Source: a virus
DNA length: 23,455 bases
IMG/VR virus record: IMGVR_UViG_3300042539_000931
Span: 1 to 23,455 of that record
Direction: 5' to 3' (one strand)
The position numbers and the translations under genes were made by a program. Positions 6,495 through 12,727 of the stretch are shown piece by piece (positions within the stretch are counted from its first letter, which is position 1; each line of letters begins with the position of its first letter). Below the pieces are notes generated by a model. It worked only from the letters and a program-made list of their open reading frames with translations, was not told where the DNA came from and ran no database searches.

Positions 6495-6689
6495 ATGAAA
6501 ACATTTAATATCACGGCACAGGTATTTAAAAACAGCGATTTGTCAAAACAAAATCTATTAATTAATCAGGTATTTGATGGTTCTACTTCTGAAAATGCTC
6601 TTTCTAATTTTAAATTACATTTTCCTTCTATAGAATATTCTTTAGTAAAAATTCTATCTGTTGAAGAAATTCCTCAAGAAGCGGCTTGA
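6495..6689 (+). CDS. Hypothetical protein (64 aa)
   Basis: The frame is open from further upstream, but the ATG at 6495 is the likely start because it follows the divergent HNH promoter region. The product begins MKTFNITAQVFKNSDL and has alternating hydrophobic residues suggesting a small alpha/beta fold. It ends EEIPQEAA, and the TGA stop lies inside the -35 hexamer of the promoter for the UVDE gene. No family is recognised. Confidence 0.55.
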   Translation: MKTFNITAQVFKNSDLSKQNLLINQVFDGSTSENALSNFKLHFPSIEYSLVKILSVEEIPQEAA

Positions 6690-6713
6690 CTTCTGCCGAT
6701 AATGCTGTATACT
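6686..6713 (+). promoter_or_regulatory. Sigma70-like promoter upstream of the UVDE gene
   Basis: TTGACT at 6686-6691, a 16-base spacer containing CCGAT, and TATACT at 6708-6713. The TGA stop of the upstream gene (6687-6689) is part of the -35 hexamer. Transcription would start near 6720, close to the AAGGAG that serves the ATG at 6731. Confidence 0.75.
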
Positions 6714-6730
6714 GTGACCAAGGAGATTCT

Positions 6731-7645
6731 ATGAACAGATACGGACTTTGTTGCATTAGTCTTAAACTAAAAGAACAAGGTATTGGTCATCAGACCATGA
6801 CTTTTAAGCGTTTCAATAGTTTACCAAGAGAAGAGGCATTAACTATTCTTGGAGAAAGAATTCTTAATAATCTTGTAACAACAAATGAAACAATCAAATT
6901 TTGTGGCAATAATAATTATACTTATAGAGTTAGCAGTGATATTTTTCCTCTCATTACTTATGATGAGGCTAATGTCTCTTTAGAGGATTTACCAAACCAT
7001 GAAGATATTCAAGACGAGTTTGATAATATCGCACAAACTATTTCCACTACTGGCGTTCGTGTTAGTTGTCACCCTAGCGAGTTTAATTCGCTATCAAGTC
7101 TCTCCGATAAAGTGGTCGAGAAAACAATCGTTGAACTCAACTTCTACAGCAGTTTCTTCGACAGAATTGGATTACCGGCGGATACAAATTCCCCAATGAA
7201 TCTTCATGTTCATAACAATAATGGAAGTAGAGAAGAAATTTCTCACAGATTTTATTCAAACTTCAAGCGTTTAGACGAAAATTGTCAGAAGCGTATGACT
7301 ATTGAGAATGACGATAAACTTAATTGCTGGAGCGTAAAAGAGTTGGTGGATATTTTTCATCCTATTACTAGGATACCCATTTGCTTCGATTATCTTCATC
7401 ATAAGTGCCATCCTAATAATCTTACAGAATGTGAGGCTATTAATATGTGTTATGATACATGGCAAACTAGACCACTATTTCATTACAGCGAAAGCAGAGA
7501 GGGTAATAATCCTCGTGCTCATGCTGAGTACGCTTATAATAAGTTTGAAACTTATGGTCTAGAATTTGATTTAGATATGGAATTGAAGGGTAAAGATCTA
7601 GCGATTGAACAATATGAAAAATCTCAAATTTATTCATATAACTAA
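6731..7645 (+). CDS. uvsE: UV-damage endonuclease, UVDE/UvsE family
   Basis: The 304-residue product shows the family hallmarks in order. These are YGLCCISLKLK near the N-terminus, YRVSSDIFP at 65-73, VRVSCHPSEFNSL at 109-121, VELNFYSSFFDRIGL at 134-148, NLHVH at 157-161, and IENDD at 191-195. They are followed by PICFDYLHHKC at 216-226 and HYSESREGNNPRAHAEY at 251-267. The His, Glu and Asp residues in these motifs are metal ligands of a TIM-barrel nuclease. The enzyme nicks DNA 5' of UV photoproducts and starts an excision pathway independent of UvrABC. ATG 6731 is preferred, behind AAGGAG and a dedicated promoter, over the in-frame TTG at 6686. Codons are less AT-rich than in adjacent small genes. 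Confidence 0.93.
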   Translation: MNRYGLCCISLKLKEQGIGHQTMTFKRFNSLPREEALTILGERILNNLVTTNETIKFCGNNNYTYRVSSDIFPLITYDEANVSLEDLPNHEDIQDEFDNIAQTISTTGVRVSCHPSEFNSLSSLSDKVVEKTIVELNFYSSFFDRIGLPADTNSPMNLHVHNNNGSREEISHRFYSNFKRLDENCQKRMTIENDDKLNCWSVKELVDIFHPITRIPICFDYLHHKCHPNNLTECEAINMCYDTWQTRPLFHYSESREGNNPRAHAEYAYNKFETYGLEFDLDMELKGKDLAIEQYEKSQIYSYN

Positions 7646-8195
7646 AACAGCGGGAACATCAATAGAAGATATTGGTAAAAAGGCGGGATTAAACTGGGGT
7701 AGATTTCATAAAGAATATGCTCAAAGATGGCATAGACCTTTTAGTACAATAAATCAAAATATAAAAGAAAAATACGATTGGTTTACAGTAGTTAGAAATC
7801 CATATGATAGGATTCTATCAGAATTTTATTGTAGATGGACTCCACCAACAAATAAAAATGTCTCAATAATTGAATTTAATAAACAGACAAGATCGCATAT
7901 ATTAAATAGATATAAAAATAGATATGCTTTAGACTTTCATTATACGGAGCAGTATCTATATATAGATGATAATGTTATTATACATATTTTAAAATTTGAA
8001 AATTTATTAGATGAATTTAATGCTTTAATGCAAAAATATAATCTAAATATTAGTCTTAATATAAAATCAAATACTGGAAATAAAAAATATACAATTAATG
8101 ATTTTGATACCGAAACAATAGAACTGATCAATAATGTTTATGCTCAAGATTTTGAAATGTTCAATTATAAAATAAAGGACACTAAGAATGAGTAG
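7614..8195 (+). CDS. Sulfotransferase-family protein
   Basis: This 193-residue protein begins MKNLKFIHITKTAGTS. Residues 9-16 match the 5'-phosphosulfate loop of PAPS-dependent carbohydrate sulfotransferases (P/T-K-x-A-G-T-S). Residues 59-72 (VVRNPYDRILSEFY) match the 3'-phosphate loop, with R61 and S69 in the expected places. The family moves sulfate from PAPS to sugar hydroxyls. The protein is cytosolic here, with no signal anchor. The ATG at 7614 lies 32 bases inside the UVDE gene; an in-frame TTG at 7605 is less likely. Codon use is clearly more AT-rich than in the UVDE gene, suggesting a separate origin. The target is unknown; virion glycans or host surface sugars are possibilities. Confidence 0.85.
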   Translation: MKNLKFIHITKTAGTSIEDIGKKAGLNWGRFHKEYAQRWHRPFSTINQNIKEKYDWFTVVRNPYDRILSEFYCRWTPPTNKNVSIIEFNKQTRSHILNRYKNRYALDFHYTEQYLYIDDNVIIHILKFENLLDEFNALMQKYNLNISLNIKSNTGNKKYTINDFDTETIELINNVYAQDFEMFNYKIKDTKNE

Positions 8196-8334
8196 TTGGC
8201 TTATAGCACTCACCGGATTAATATATCTGTATGTAGCACTAGAACAAGGATATAGAGGAAATATCGGTATGTTAATAGCATATGTTGGTTATGCTTTTGC
8301 GAATGTTGGTTTATATATGTTAGCCAGTAAATGA
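8188..8334 (+). CDS. Small membrane protein (48 aa)
   Basis: A short frame overlaps the end of the sulfotransferase gene. The product has two hydrophobic helices, about residues 3-19 (SWLIALTGLIYLYVALE) and 27-46 (GMLIAYVGYAFANVGL), joined by GYRGN. Small proteins with this ALTGLIYLYVA / YVGYAFANVGLY pattern occur in many phages. The likely location is the inner membrane. Function is unknown. Confidence 0.7.
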   Translation: MSSWLIALTGLIYLYVALEQGYRGNIGMLIAYVGYAFANVGLYMLASK

Positions 8335-8343
8335 GAATATATC

Positions 8344-8523
8344 ATGGATAATTTTAAAAATAAACCAGAACCAAAAAAAATCAAGATGCCACCACTGGTT
8401 GACCGATCAGTGATGTATGATACAATGAGTTGGAAAGATGACTTTGTTGGGCATAAGAATGAAAATAATTCAGAAAACAGTTCGGAAAGCATATCAGAAT
8501 TGGAATCCTACGAAACAGATTAG
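8344..8523 (+). CDS. Small acidic hypothetical protein (59 aa)
   Basis: The product starts MDNFKNKPEPKKIKMPPLVD, then has MSWKDDF and an acidic Ser/Glu-rich tail. The first forty residues look like a genuine conserved phage peptide (KIKMPPLVD...YDTMSWKDDF). Its last 65 bases overlap the deaminase-fold gene in another frame, an unusually long overlap for this window. It could be shorter in relatives. No function is assigned. Confidence 0.5.
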   Translation: MDNFKNKPEPKKIKMPPLVDRSVMYDTMSWKDDFVGHKNENNSENSSESISELESYETD

Positions 8524-8917
8524 ATGTTATCATTATTGTGCGGCTTTTGATGGCACTAAACTTATTGCTTTTACTCAGAATAATCCTATTAAAACCCATA
8601 CTGGTGCCTATCGTATAGGAGAAGATTTTAATCTTCCAAAATATAAGGAGTTTCCTTTTTTCCACAGTGAAAGTCGTTTAATCAATAAGTTACTGAATAA
8701 ATATAATTTTATTAATCCTTCTTGGAAAATTGTGGTCATGAGAATTAATAGATGTGGTAAAATTCTTGGAAGCAAACCTTGTGAAAATTGTAGTAAACTA
8801 TTGAGTGCTGTTGGATTAAACGATATTTATTATAGCACTGATGATGGAAAATTTAGCGACAGTATTGGGAATTTGACTACAGTAGACGAGTTGACAATGC
8901 CGATGCTTATGGTATAA
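8459..8917 (+). CDS. Cytidine deaminase-fold protein
   Basis: This 152-residue protein carries the zinc-dependent deaminase signature, with H69-S-E71 (FFHSES) and P107-C108-E-N-C111 (KPCENC). H69 and the two cysteines would bind zinc and E71 would act as proton shuttle. The order and spacing (about 36 residues between H-x-E and PCxxC) agree with the CDA/dCMP-deaminase superfamily. A dCMP deaminase would supply dUMP to ThyX, but the text around the motifs is not that of a standard dCMP deaminase. A nucleic-acid or other nucleotide deaminase is also possible. ATG 8459 is chosen over 8438 because the overlap is already long. The last nine codons contain the complete next promoter, and the stop lies in its -10. 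Confidence 0.75.
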   Translation: MKIIQKTVRKAYQNWNPTKQIRCYHYCAAFDGTKLIAFTQNNPIKTHTGAYRIGEDFNLPKYKEFPFFHSESRLINKLLNKYNFINPSWKIVVMRINRCGKILGSKPCENCSKLLSAVGLNDIYYSTDDGKFSDSIGNLTTVDELTMPMLMV

Positions 8918-8918
8918 T
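8891..8918 (+). promoter_or_regulatory. Sigma70-like promoter nested in the end of the deaminase gene
   Basis: TTGACA at 8891-8896, a 16-base spacer with CCGAT, and a perfect TATAAT at 8913-8918 preceded by ATGG. The TAA stop of the deaminase gene (8915-8917) lies in the -10 hexamer, so the promoter is also the coding sequence for the last residues. It drives the gene at 8938. Confidence 0.85.
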
Positions 8919-8937
8919 TCGCCCAACGGAGGCAACC

Positions 8938-9156
8938 ATGAACTGTATTTACTGCAAAAATTGTGTTGGCATTGATCGTTATGAGTTTCTTGTTGAAACT
9001 GGTCGTAAAATTATCTGCAAGGATTGTAGCGTAGAAAATCGTGCTGTGGGCTTTATGGATTGGGGACACAAAACCGCACCTAGTTTGGTGCTTGTTCCAT
9101 CTAATGCTACTGAAACTATTCGTAAACTTGATAGAGCAAACCGGAGGGCCAGATAA
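8938..9156 (+). CDS. Zinc-ribbon phage protein
   Basis: This 72-residue protein has knuckles CIYC (residues 3-6) plus C9 and CKDC at about 28-31. A conserved tail of the type AVGFMDWGHKTAP, then SNATETIRKLDRANRRAR, follows. The GHKTAP/LDRANRRAR pattern recurs in small phage zinc-ribbon proteins. A nucleic-acid or protein adaptor role is an inference. It has its own strong promoter and a CGGAGG ribosome binding site, and starts the downstream operon 8938-9605. Confidence 0.75.
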   Translation: MNCIYCKNCVGIDRYEFLVETGRKIICKDCSVENRAVGFMDWGHKTAPSLVLVPSNATETIRKLDRANRRAR

Positions 9157-9360
9157 ATGACTTGGCTTGATCTGTATAATTATTTGTATGAAAGAGCAAA
9201 CGATATTAAAAATCCTGGTAGTTTTCCTTGGCAAGACAATGTAGAAGTATGGGATTGGGAAACGCTAGATTATTATCCAACAGATGTTGTACAAAACCCA
9301 TCAGATAACAAGATTTCTCTTTCAGTGGATACATATCAACAACCGGAGATTACAAAGTAA
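9157..9360 (+). CDS. Conserved hypothetical phage protein
   Basis: The product has 67 residues and begins MTWLDLYNYLYERANDIKN immediately after the stop of the zinc-ribbon gene. The MTWLDLYNYL start, a FPWQDNVEVWDWETL middle and an acidic tail match a small protein family I associate with T4-like and cyanophages. No function is established. The stop overlaps the next start by one base (TAATG). Confidence 0.7.
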   Translation: MTWLDLYNYLYERANDIKNPGSFPWQDNVEVWDWETLDYYPTDVVQNPSDNKISLSVDTYQQPEITK

Positions 9361-9605
9361 TGGATCTTGAAATTGAAAGTTTGCTTTTTAAGCAAGTTGA
9401 AAAACCCAAGCATTATCTTATGACTCGTATTATTAATGTGTGGGAAAATCGTTATAGGATTAATGTATATATTGAGATTGAAGAAGATAATCTGATTAAA
9501 AAGCGAATCCACAGTAGTTATTTTTGTCATTATAATCCTGGCAAATTGACTATTTTTCCTGACAAAGATAAAAAAACCGAAGAACCGCTAAAGAAACGCT
9601 CTTGA
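9360..9605 (+). CDS. Hypothetical protein (81 aa)
   Basis: This 81-residue protein begins MDLEIESLLFKQVEKP. The middle part (MTRIINVWENRYRINVYIEIEEDNLIKKR) alternates polar and hydrophobic residues and is probably beta-rich. The C-terminus is lysine-rich (DKDKKTEEPLKKRS). No family is recognised. Its TGA stop lies inside the -35 of the next promoter. Confidence 0.6.
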   Translation: MDLEIESLLFKQVEKPKHYLMTRIINVWENRYRINVYIEIEEDNLIKKRIHSSYFCHYNPGKLTIFPDKDKKTEEPLKKRS

Positions 9606-9629
9606 CAATGCCGATTATTTGGATATACT
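9602..9629 (+). promoter_or_regulatory. Sigma70-like promoter
   Basis: TTGACA at 9602-9607, a 16-base spacer with CCGAT, and TATACT at 9624-9629. The -35 contains the TGA stop of the upstream gene (9603-9605). A second TATA-like element (GGTATAGC) lies ten bases on. It drives the operon beginning at 9663. Confidence 0.8.
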
Positions 9630-9662
9630 TAGGGTATAGCACCCAACACAGGAGACTAAACT

Positions 9663-10076
9663 ATGGGACTTGGTAGAGGCAAAAAGGCTTGCGATAAGTG
9701 CGGAACGGTAACTGGCCCCCGTGCTTATATGTGCAAGAATTGTAATACTCCTTTTATGTTCAAGAATAAGAGCAGAGAGGATAGGAATACAAAAATTATT
9801 CGTAATATTAACTGGAGAGAACTCCAAAAGGGAGACAAAATCAAGGTTGCTGGTGGCCCATACTTTGTTCATCATGGCGATTTTATTCCTATGGGCTATC
9901 GTGGAAAGTTTCTTGTAGAAAGAGTTGATGAAAATGGTATTCTTGCATGGGGACTTGATAAAAATGCTGGATTTTGTCATATCTGGATGAATGGAGATAT
10001 TCAGAACAAAGAAACAGGGGTTTGGAAAACTCCACATAAGATTTTGAAGTTGAAACTTAAATCTGTACTAGTATGA
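9663..10076 (+). CDS. Zinc-ribbon conserved phage protein
   Basis: This 137-residue protein opens MGLGRGKKACDKCGTVTGPRA and has CDKC and CKNC knuckles (about residues 10-13 and 24-27). A domain follows with KGDKIKVAGGPYF, MGYRGKF and GILAWGLDKNAGFCHIWM segments. I recognise this whole layout from conserved proteins of T4-like cyanophages, unassigned in function. The KIKVAGGPYF / GYRGKFLVERVD text looks like a small beta-barrel. It has its own promoter and a CAGGAGA ribosome binding site. It may bind nucleic acid, by inference from the zinc ribbon. Confidence 0.8.
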   Translation: MGLGRGKKACDKCGTVTGPRAYMCKNCNTPFMFKNKSREDRNTKIIRNINWRELQKGDKIKVAGGPYFVHHGDFIPMGYRGKFLVERVDENGILAWGLDKNAGFCHIWMNGDIQNKETGVWKTPHKILKLKLKSVLV

Positions 10077-10345
10077 CCACTAATACTGAACAAAAAAAAC
10101 AACTAGAAAAATTAGTACAATATCGTGAGGATATTCAAAATATGGTTACTGATATGGATACCATAATTAAAGAATATTTTTCGACCGAATACGGAGTGGC
10201 TCATCAACATTGGATTCCACAAATTTTGACCGCTCTTTATAATGATACTAAATGGCTTCCAAGAGGACAGTATAGTATGCAAGATACAATAGACCATATT
10301 AATGATATGGAAATTGGTTCTGGTGTAAAGAAATATATCAAATAA
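10073..10345 (+). CDS. Hypothetical protein (90 aa)
   Basis: The 90-residue product is coupled by ATGA to the preceding zinc-ribbon gene. It begins MTTNTEQKKQLEKLVQYRED and has an N-terminal helix of about 35 residues with coiled-coil-like spacing. A tryptophan-containing domain follows (HQHWIPQILTALYNDTKWLPRGQ). I do not recognise a family. Its position suggests co-expression with its two neighbours. Confidence 0.6.
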   Translation: MTTNTEQKKQLEKLVQYREDIQNMVTDMDTIIKEYFSTEYGVAHQHWIPQILTALYNDTKWLPRGQYSMQDTIDHINDMEIGSGVKKYIK

Positions 10346-10357
10346 ATTGGAGATAAA

Positions 10358-10750
10358 ATGTCTGAAGTTTATGCTATTGTTGATTTAGATGGATATGCTG
10401 CACAGATGCGTGAAGCAGCAGCGAAAAGTATATCGTCAGATAATAGAGATAATTTAGATGAGTATATTTCATTGAAGCAAATGACCAATTTGGTGGAGGA
10501 ATTTTGTCTTGGTCATGATGACGAAGATCGTCCTCTTTTGGATGAAGATACTAATGAACAAATTTTTGAAGAAACAGCGATTTGGATTCACAATATTGCC
10601 CTAGCAAAACTTGCAGCACAAGACTTGATTGAATGTGCTTGGGATGATAAAGTCAACGAAATGGTTTTCTGGCAAAAAGAAACTAAGAAAGAGAAGAAGC
10701 CAAATGCTAAATCACGAACTAGAAACAAAAATATGGGAGATAAAAAATAA
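10358..10750 (+). CDS. Conserved hypothetical acidic phage protein
   Basis: The 130-residue protein begins MSEVYAIVDLDGYAAQMREAA. The pattern ISLKQMTNLVEEFCLG, then IFEETAIWIHNIALAKLAAQDLIECAWDD, and a very basic tail rich in lysine resembles small phage proteins of unknown role. The N-terminal two-thirds are acidic and helical; the last twenty residues (EKKPNAKSRTRNKN) are basic and could contact nucleic acid. The TTGGAGAT element gives a good ribosome binding site. The next gene overlaps its 3' end. Confidence 0.65.
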   Translation: MSEVYAIVDLDGYAAQMREAAAKSISSDNRDNLDEYISLKQMTNLVEEFCLGHDDEDRPLLDEDTNEQIFEETAIWIHNIALAKLAAQDLIECAWDDKVNEMVFWQKETKKEKKPNAKSRTRNKNMGDKK

Positions 10751-10877
10751 ACTAGCAGATATTAGAGAATATATCAGTTCGGATTTTTGTAATAATTGTA
10801 TAGAAATGTATAAACAAAGAGAAATTTGGGAACAAAAACTTAAAGAACTTGAAAATGAACGTGATAGACAGTCTTAA
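10704..10877 (+). CDS. Small coiled-coil protein (57 aa)
   Basis: The product starts at ATG 10704, inside the previous gene, preceded by GAGAAGAAG. It is charged and helical (MLNHELETKIWEIKNKLADI), has a central FCNNC cysteine pair, and ends in a Lys/Glu-rich helix. An alternative ATG further upstream would give a longer overlap and an unlikely N-terminus. Function unknown. Confidence 0.55.
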   Translation: MLNHELETKIWEIKNKLADIREYISSDFCNNCIEMYKQREIWEQKLKELENERDRQS

Positions 10878-11400
10878 AGAGTTGAGTGTGCCAGAAATCG
10901 GAAACTATTGTCATAAAAATAGTATTCCAGCAAGTGTTGCTATGATTAATATTGGTGGAGATTTTAATCTCAGCACAATGGTTCGTAATGCTAATTTTTT
11001 TGGATTTAGTAGCGTACATTATGTTGGTAAAAAGAAATGGGATAAAAGAGGTAGCGTAGGAACCCATCACTACACTCCAATGTTTCATTATAAAACCGAA
11101 GAAGAGTTTATTAAAGTAATTAAATCTACTGGCCGACCATTAATTGCTATTGAGAATAATATTCCAGAATACAAAGAAATCACATTCGATCCTTTTAGTT
11201 TTGATTTTTCTAATATTGATGAACCAATTTTTATTTTTGGAGAAGAAAATGCTGGTTTATCAGAAACAATTCTTATGGCTTGTAGTTGTGTTCTAACTAT
11301 TCCTACTTATGGAAGTGTACGGTCTTTAAATGTTGGAACAACTAGTGGTATTATTATGAGTATTTATCGCAACTACTACGAAAAATATCTCAAGAGTTGA
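10855..11400 (+). CDS. SpoU-type RNA 2'-O-methyltransferase
   Basis: This 181-residue protein contains all three SPOUT/SpoU motifs. Motif 1 is NIGGDFNLSTMVRNANFFG at 32-50, with N38 and the catalytic R44. Motif 2 is IFGEENAGLS at 127-136. Motif 3 is IPTYGSVRSLNVGTTSGI at 149-166 and forms the knotted S-adenosylmethionine site. The family methylates the ribose 2'-OH of tRNA or rRNA (TrmH, RlmB and relatives). There is no N-terminal substrate-binding domain, so it is of the compact TrmL/TrmH type. It ends in the -35 of the promoter for the tRNA gene immediately downstream, which makes a tRNA target attractive but unproven. The ATG at 10855 is preferred over the in-frame TTG at 10849. Confidence 0.9.
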   Translation: MNVIDSLKELSVPEIGNYCHKNSIPASVAMINIGGDFNLSTMVRNANFFGFSSVHYVGKKKWDKRGSVGTHHYTPMFHYKTEEEFIKVIKSTGRPLIAIENNIPEYKEITFDPFSFDFSNIDEPIFIFGEENAGLSETILMACSCVLTIPTYGSVRSLNVGTTSGIIMSIYRNYYEKYLKS

Positions 11401-11425
11401 CAGGGATCGGTCGATAGTATACAAT
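11397..11425 (+). promoter_or_regulatory. Promoter of the tRNA-Ile-like gene
   Basis: TTGACA at 11397-11402 includes the TGA stop of the SpoU gene. The -10 is TATACA at 11418-11423 (15-base spacer) or TACAAT at 11420-11425 (17-base spacer). The distance to the tRNA at 11434 is only about nine bases, so the primary transcript would start almost at the mature 5' end. Confidence 0.7.
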
Positions 11426-11433
11426 ACAAACAC

Positions 11434-11509
11434 GGGGGATGCGACCGCCGGTAGTGGTCACCTGTCTTATAAGCAGTTCAAGAGAAAGGTTCAACTCCTT
11501 TATCCCCTA
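11434..11509 (+). tRNA. tRNA-Ile(UAU)-like gene, non-canonical
   Basis: The seven-pair acceptor stem is GGGGGAT/ATCCCCT, with G1 opposite U72. The D stem is GACC/GGTC with a loop containing GG. The anticodon arm is CTGT/GCAG closing the loop CTTATAA, so the anticodon is UAU (isoleucine, AUA). The T arm is perfect (AAAGG, TTCAACT, CCTTT) and A is the discriminator. CCA is not encoded. Oddities are G instead of U at position 8, G at position 14, a mismatch at the top of the anticodon stem (C27, U43) and a seven-base variable region. It may be a degenerate or specialised tRNA. Confidence 0.65.
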
Positions 11510-11510
11510 T

Positions 11511-12020
11511 TTATTTTTGAACTATAAAATATTTCCTAGAACTATTACCTTTATTTTTTGCTTTGTATGTTGGAAGTTGACAATCGCAATTTGGACAAAC
11601 TATACGGAGATTATTAAGTTTATTATTATTGGATTTGCCATCAATATGATCTACTATAAGAGTAATGGGTTTTCCATTCCAATTATCTCCAGATTGCCCG
11701 CAAATCATGCAATTATTTCCATGTTTTCTAATAAGATATTTTCTAATTCTAAGATTATGATAATGCCCATCGCCAAAACCTTCTTGTTCAATAATTTTAT
11801 CACTCTGGAGTCTGCGATATTCGGTTGAGCATTGTTTGGAACAACAAATTTGTGTAGCATAATCAGTATGAAAATTCTTTTTACAATTAGGACATTTAGC
11901 ATTATTATTTGATTGAGGTTTTCGTTTTGGATGAGTTTTATTAGTATAAGTAGCACTACAAGACAAACAACAAAATTTAGCATTACTAGTTTTTTTAAAG
12001 CAATTAGCACAATGATTCAT
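11511..12020 (-). CDS. HNH endonuclease with multiple zinc fingers
   Basis: The 169-residue product begins MNHCANCFKKTSNAKFCC. Three cysteine-knuckle groups come first (C4/C7 with C17/C18/C21; C43/C46 with C59/C60/C64; C104/C107). The HNH core is VDHIDG at 123-128 followed by NNLRIVCPNCDCQLPT at 136-151. This is the typical layout of phage free-standing homing endonucleases. Its start is set by AAGGAG in the minus strand upstream of position 12020. Its stop codon begins two bases beyond the tRNA discriminator base, and it is transcribed against the tRNA. A targeted insertion next to the tRNA is likely. Confidence 0.9.
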   Translation of the reverse strand: MNHCANCFKKTSNAKFCCLSCSATYTNKTHPKRKPQSNNNAKCPNCKKNFHTDYATQICCSKQCSTEYRRLQSDKIIEQEGFGDGHYHNLRIRKYLIRKHGNNCMICGQSGDNWNGKPITLIVDHIDGKSNNNKLNNLRIVCPNCDCQLPTYKAKNKGNSSRKYFIVQK

Positions 12021-12087
12021 AGTCGAACTCCTTGATTAAAACTTGATAAAGTATCATACACCATTTCGTCTAAAAGGAACAAAATTT

Positions 12088-12312
12088 ATGACTAATCGTT
12101 CAAATCATTTAGCAAGTTATACGTTCTTAATTGGGTTACTACTACTGTCTTTTCTATTTAATATACATTTCTATAGTAGATTACAGAAACTAGAATTTGA
12201 TTCTGTTTTCTGGCGTTGTGGAACTAGTCAAATGGAATTTCAGCAGATTAAAAATGAGATTGAGAGACTAGAAAATTGGGAAGATAATACAAAAAGTGTA
12301 CTTAAGAAATAA
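12088..12312 (+). CDS. Small membrane-anchored coiled-coil protein
   Basis: The start is ATG 12088, behind AAAGGAAC. The 74-residue product begins MTNRSNHLASYTFLIGLLLL. One transmembrane helix spans about residues 9-28, followed by a charged helix (RLQKLEFDSV...QIKNEIERLENWED) with coiled-coil spacing. The short, weakly basic N-terminus and the single TM segment leave the orientation uncertain. The TAA stop at 12310-12312 is immediately followed by the first base of the tmRNA, so the two are probably transcribed together. Function unknown. Confidence 0.65.
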   Translation: MTNRSNHLASYTFLIGLLLLSFLFNIHFYSRLQKLEFDSVFWRCGTSQMEFQQIKNEIERLENWEDNTKSVLKK

Positions 12313-12667
12313 GGGGGCGTAAAGGTTTCGACTACATAAAGATTATTATATTGGCAAGTAGTGGTTGGTGGAAGGGCCACTTTAAAAATCTACCAAATGC
12401 TTTAACTGGCACAAATCAGTTAGCCCTTGCTGCCTAATAAAAAACGGCAGTAACAGACTGCGATACCGATTGAGGGTAGGTATCAAAAGTCTGTCGTTAA
12501 ATCCCTCTGCACTTACAATATCCAACGGGTTGTAGGTTAAGAGCAGTTGGTAAGATAGGATTAGTCTTGTTTATTCTGTACTCCTATTTAATCTATGAAT
12601 AAAATAAACTTGTAGAAAATGTAATTTGAAATATGATAGCACGGCAGTTCGACTCTGCCCGCCTCCA
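12313..12667 (+). ncRNA. ssrA: Transfer-messenger RNA (tmRNA)
   Basis: The 5' end GGGGGCGTAAAGGTTTCGAC and the 3' end with T arm GGCAG-TTCGACT-CTGCC form the tRNA-like domain. The acceptor stem is GGGGGCG/CGCCTCC with A as discriminator. The tag frame runs GCT 12399 to GCC 12432 and is followed by TAATAA, giving ALTGTNQLALAA (plus the alanine carried by the tmRNA). Its LALAA end is the usual ClpXP degron. A hairpin-rich region follows, with further stems such as CAGACT/AGTCTG around 12455-12493. CCA is not encoded. The RNA rescues stalled ribosomes and tags the product for proteolysis. It is a one-piece type; SmpB must come from the host. Only the host family could give the resume codon with certainty. 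Confidence 0.93.
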
Positions 12668-12727
12668 TTAAATACTTGCTCATCTCCATTTTTGGTGTAT
12701 TATAAATTACCAACTAAGGAGATACAA

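Noticed and set aside
12021-12087. A promoter for the membrane protein and tmRNA from TTGATT and TATCAT
   Set aside because: The spacing is only 14 bases and both hexamers are imperfect, so it is not listed as a feature.
12668-12727. A promoter with TATAAAT before the HNH gene at 12728
   Set aside because: The -10-like element has no convincing -35 at a normal distance and does not match the other promoters. Read-through from the tmRNA is as likely.
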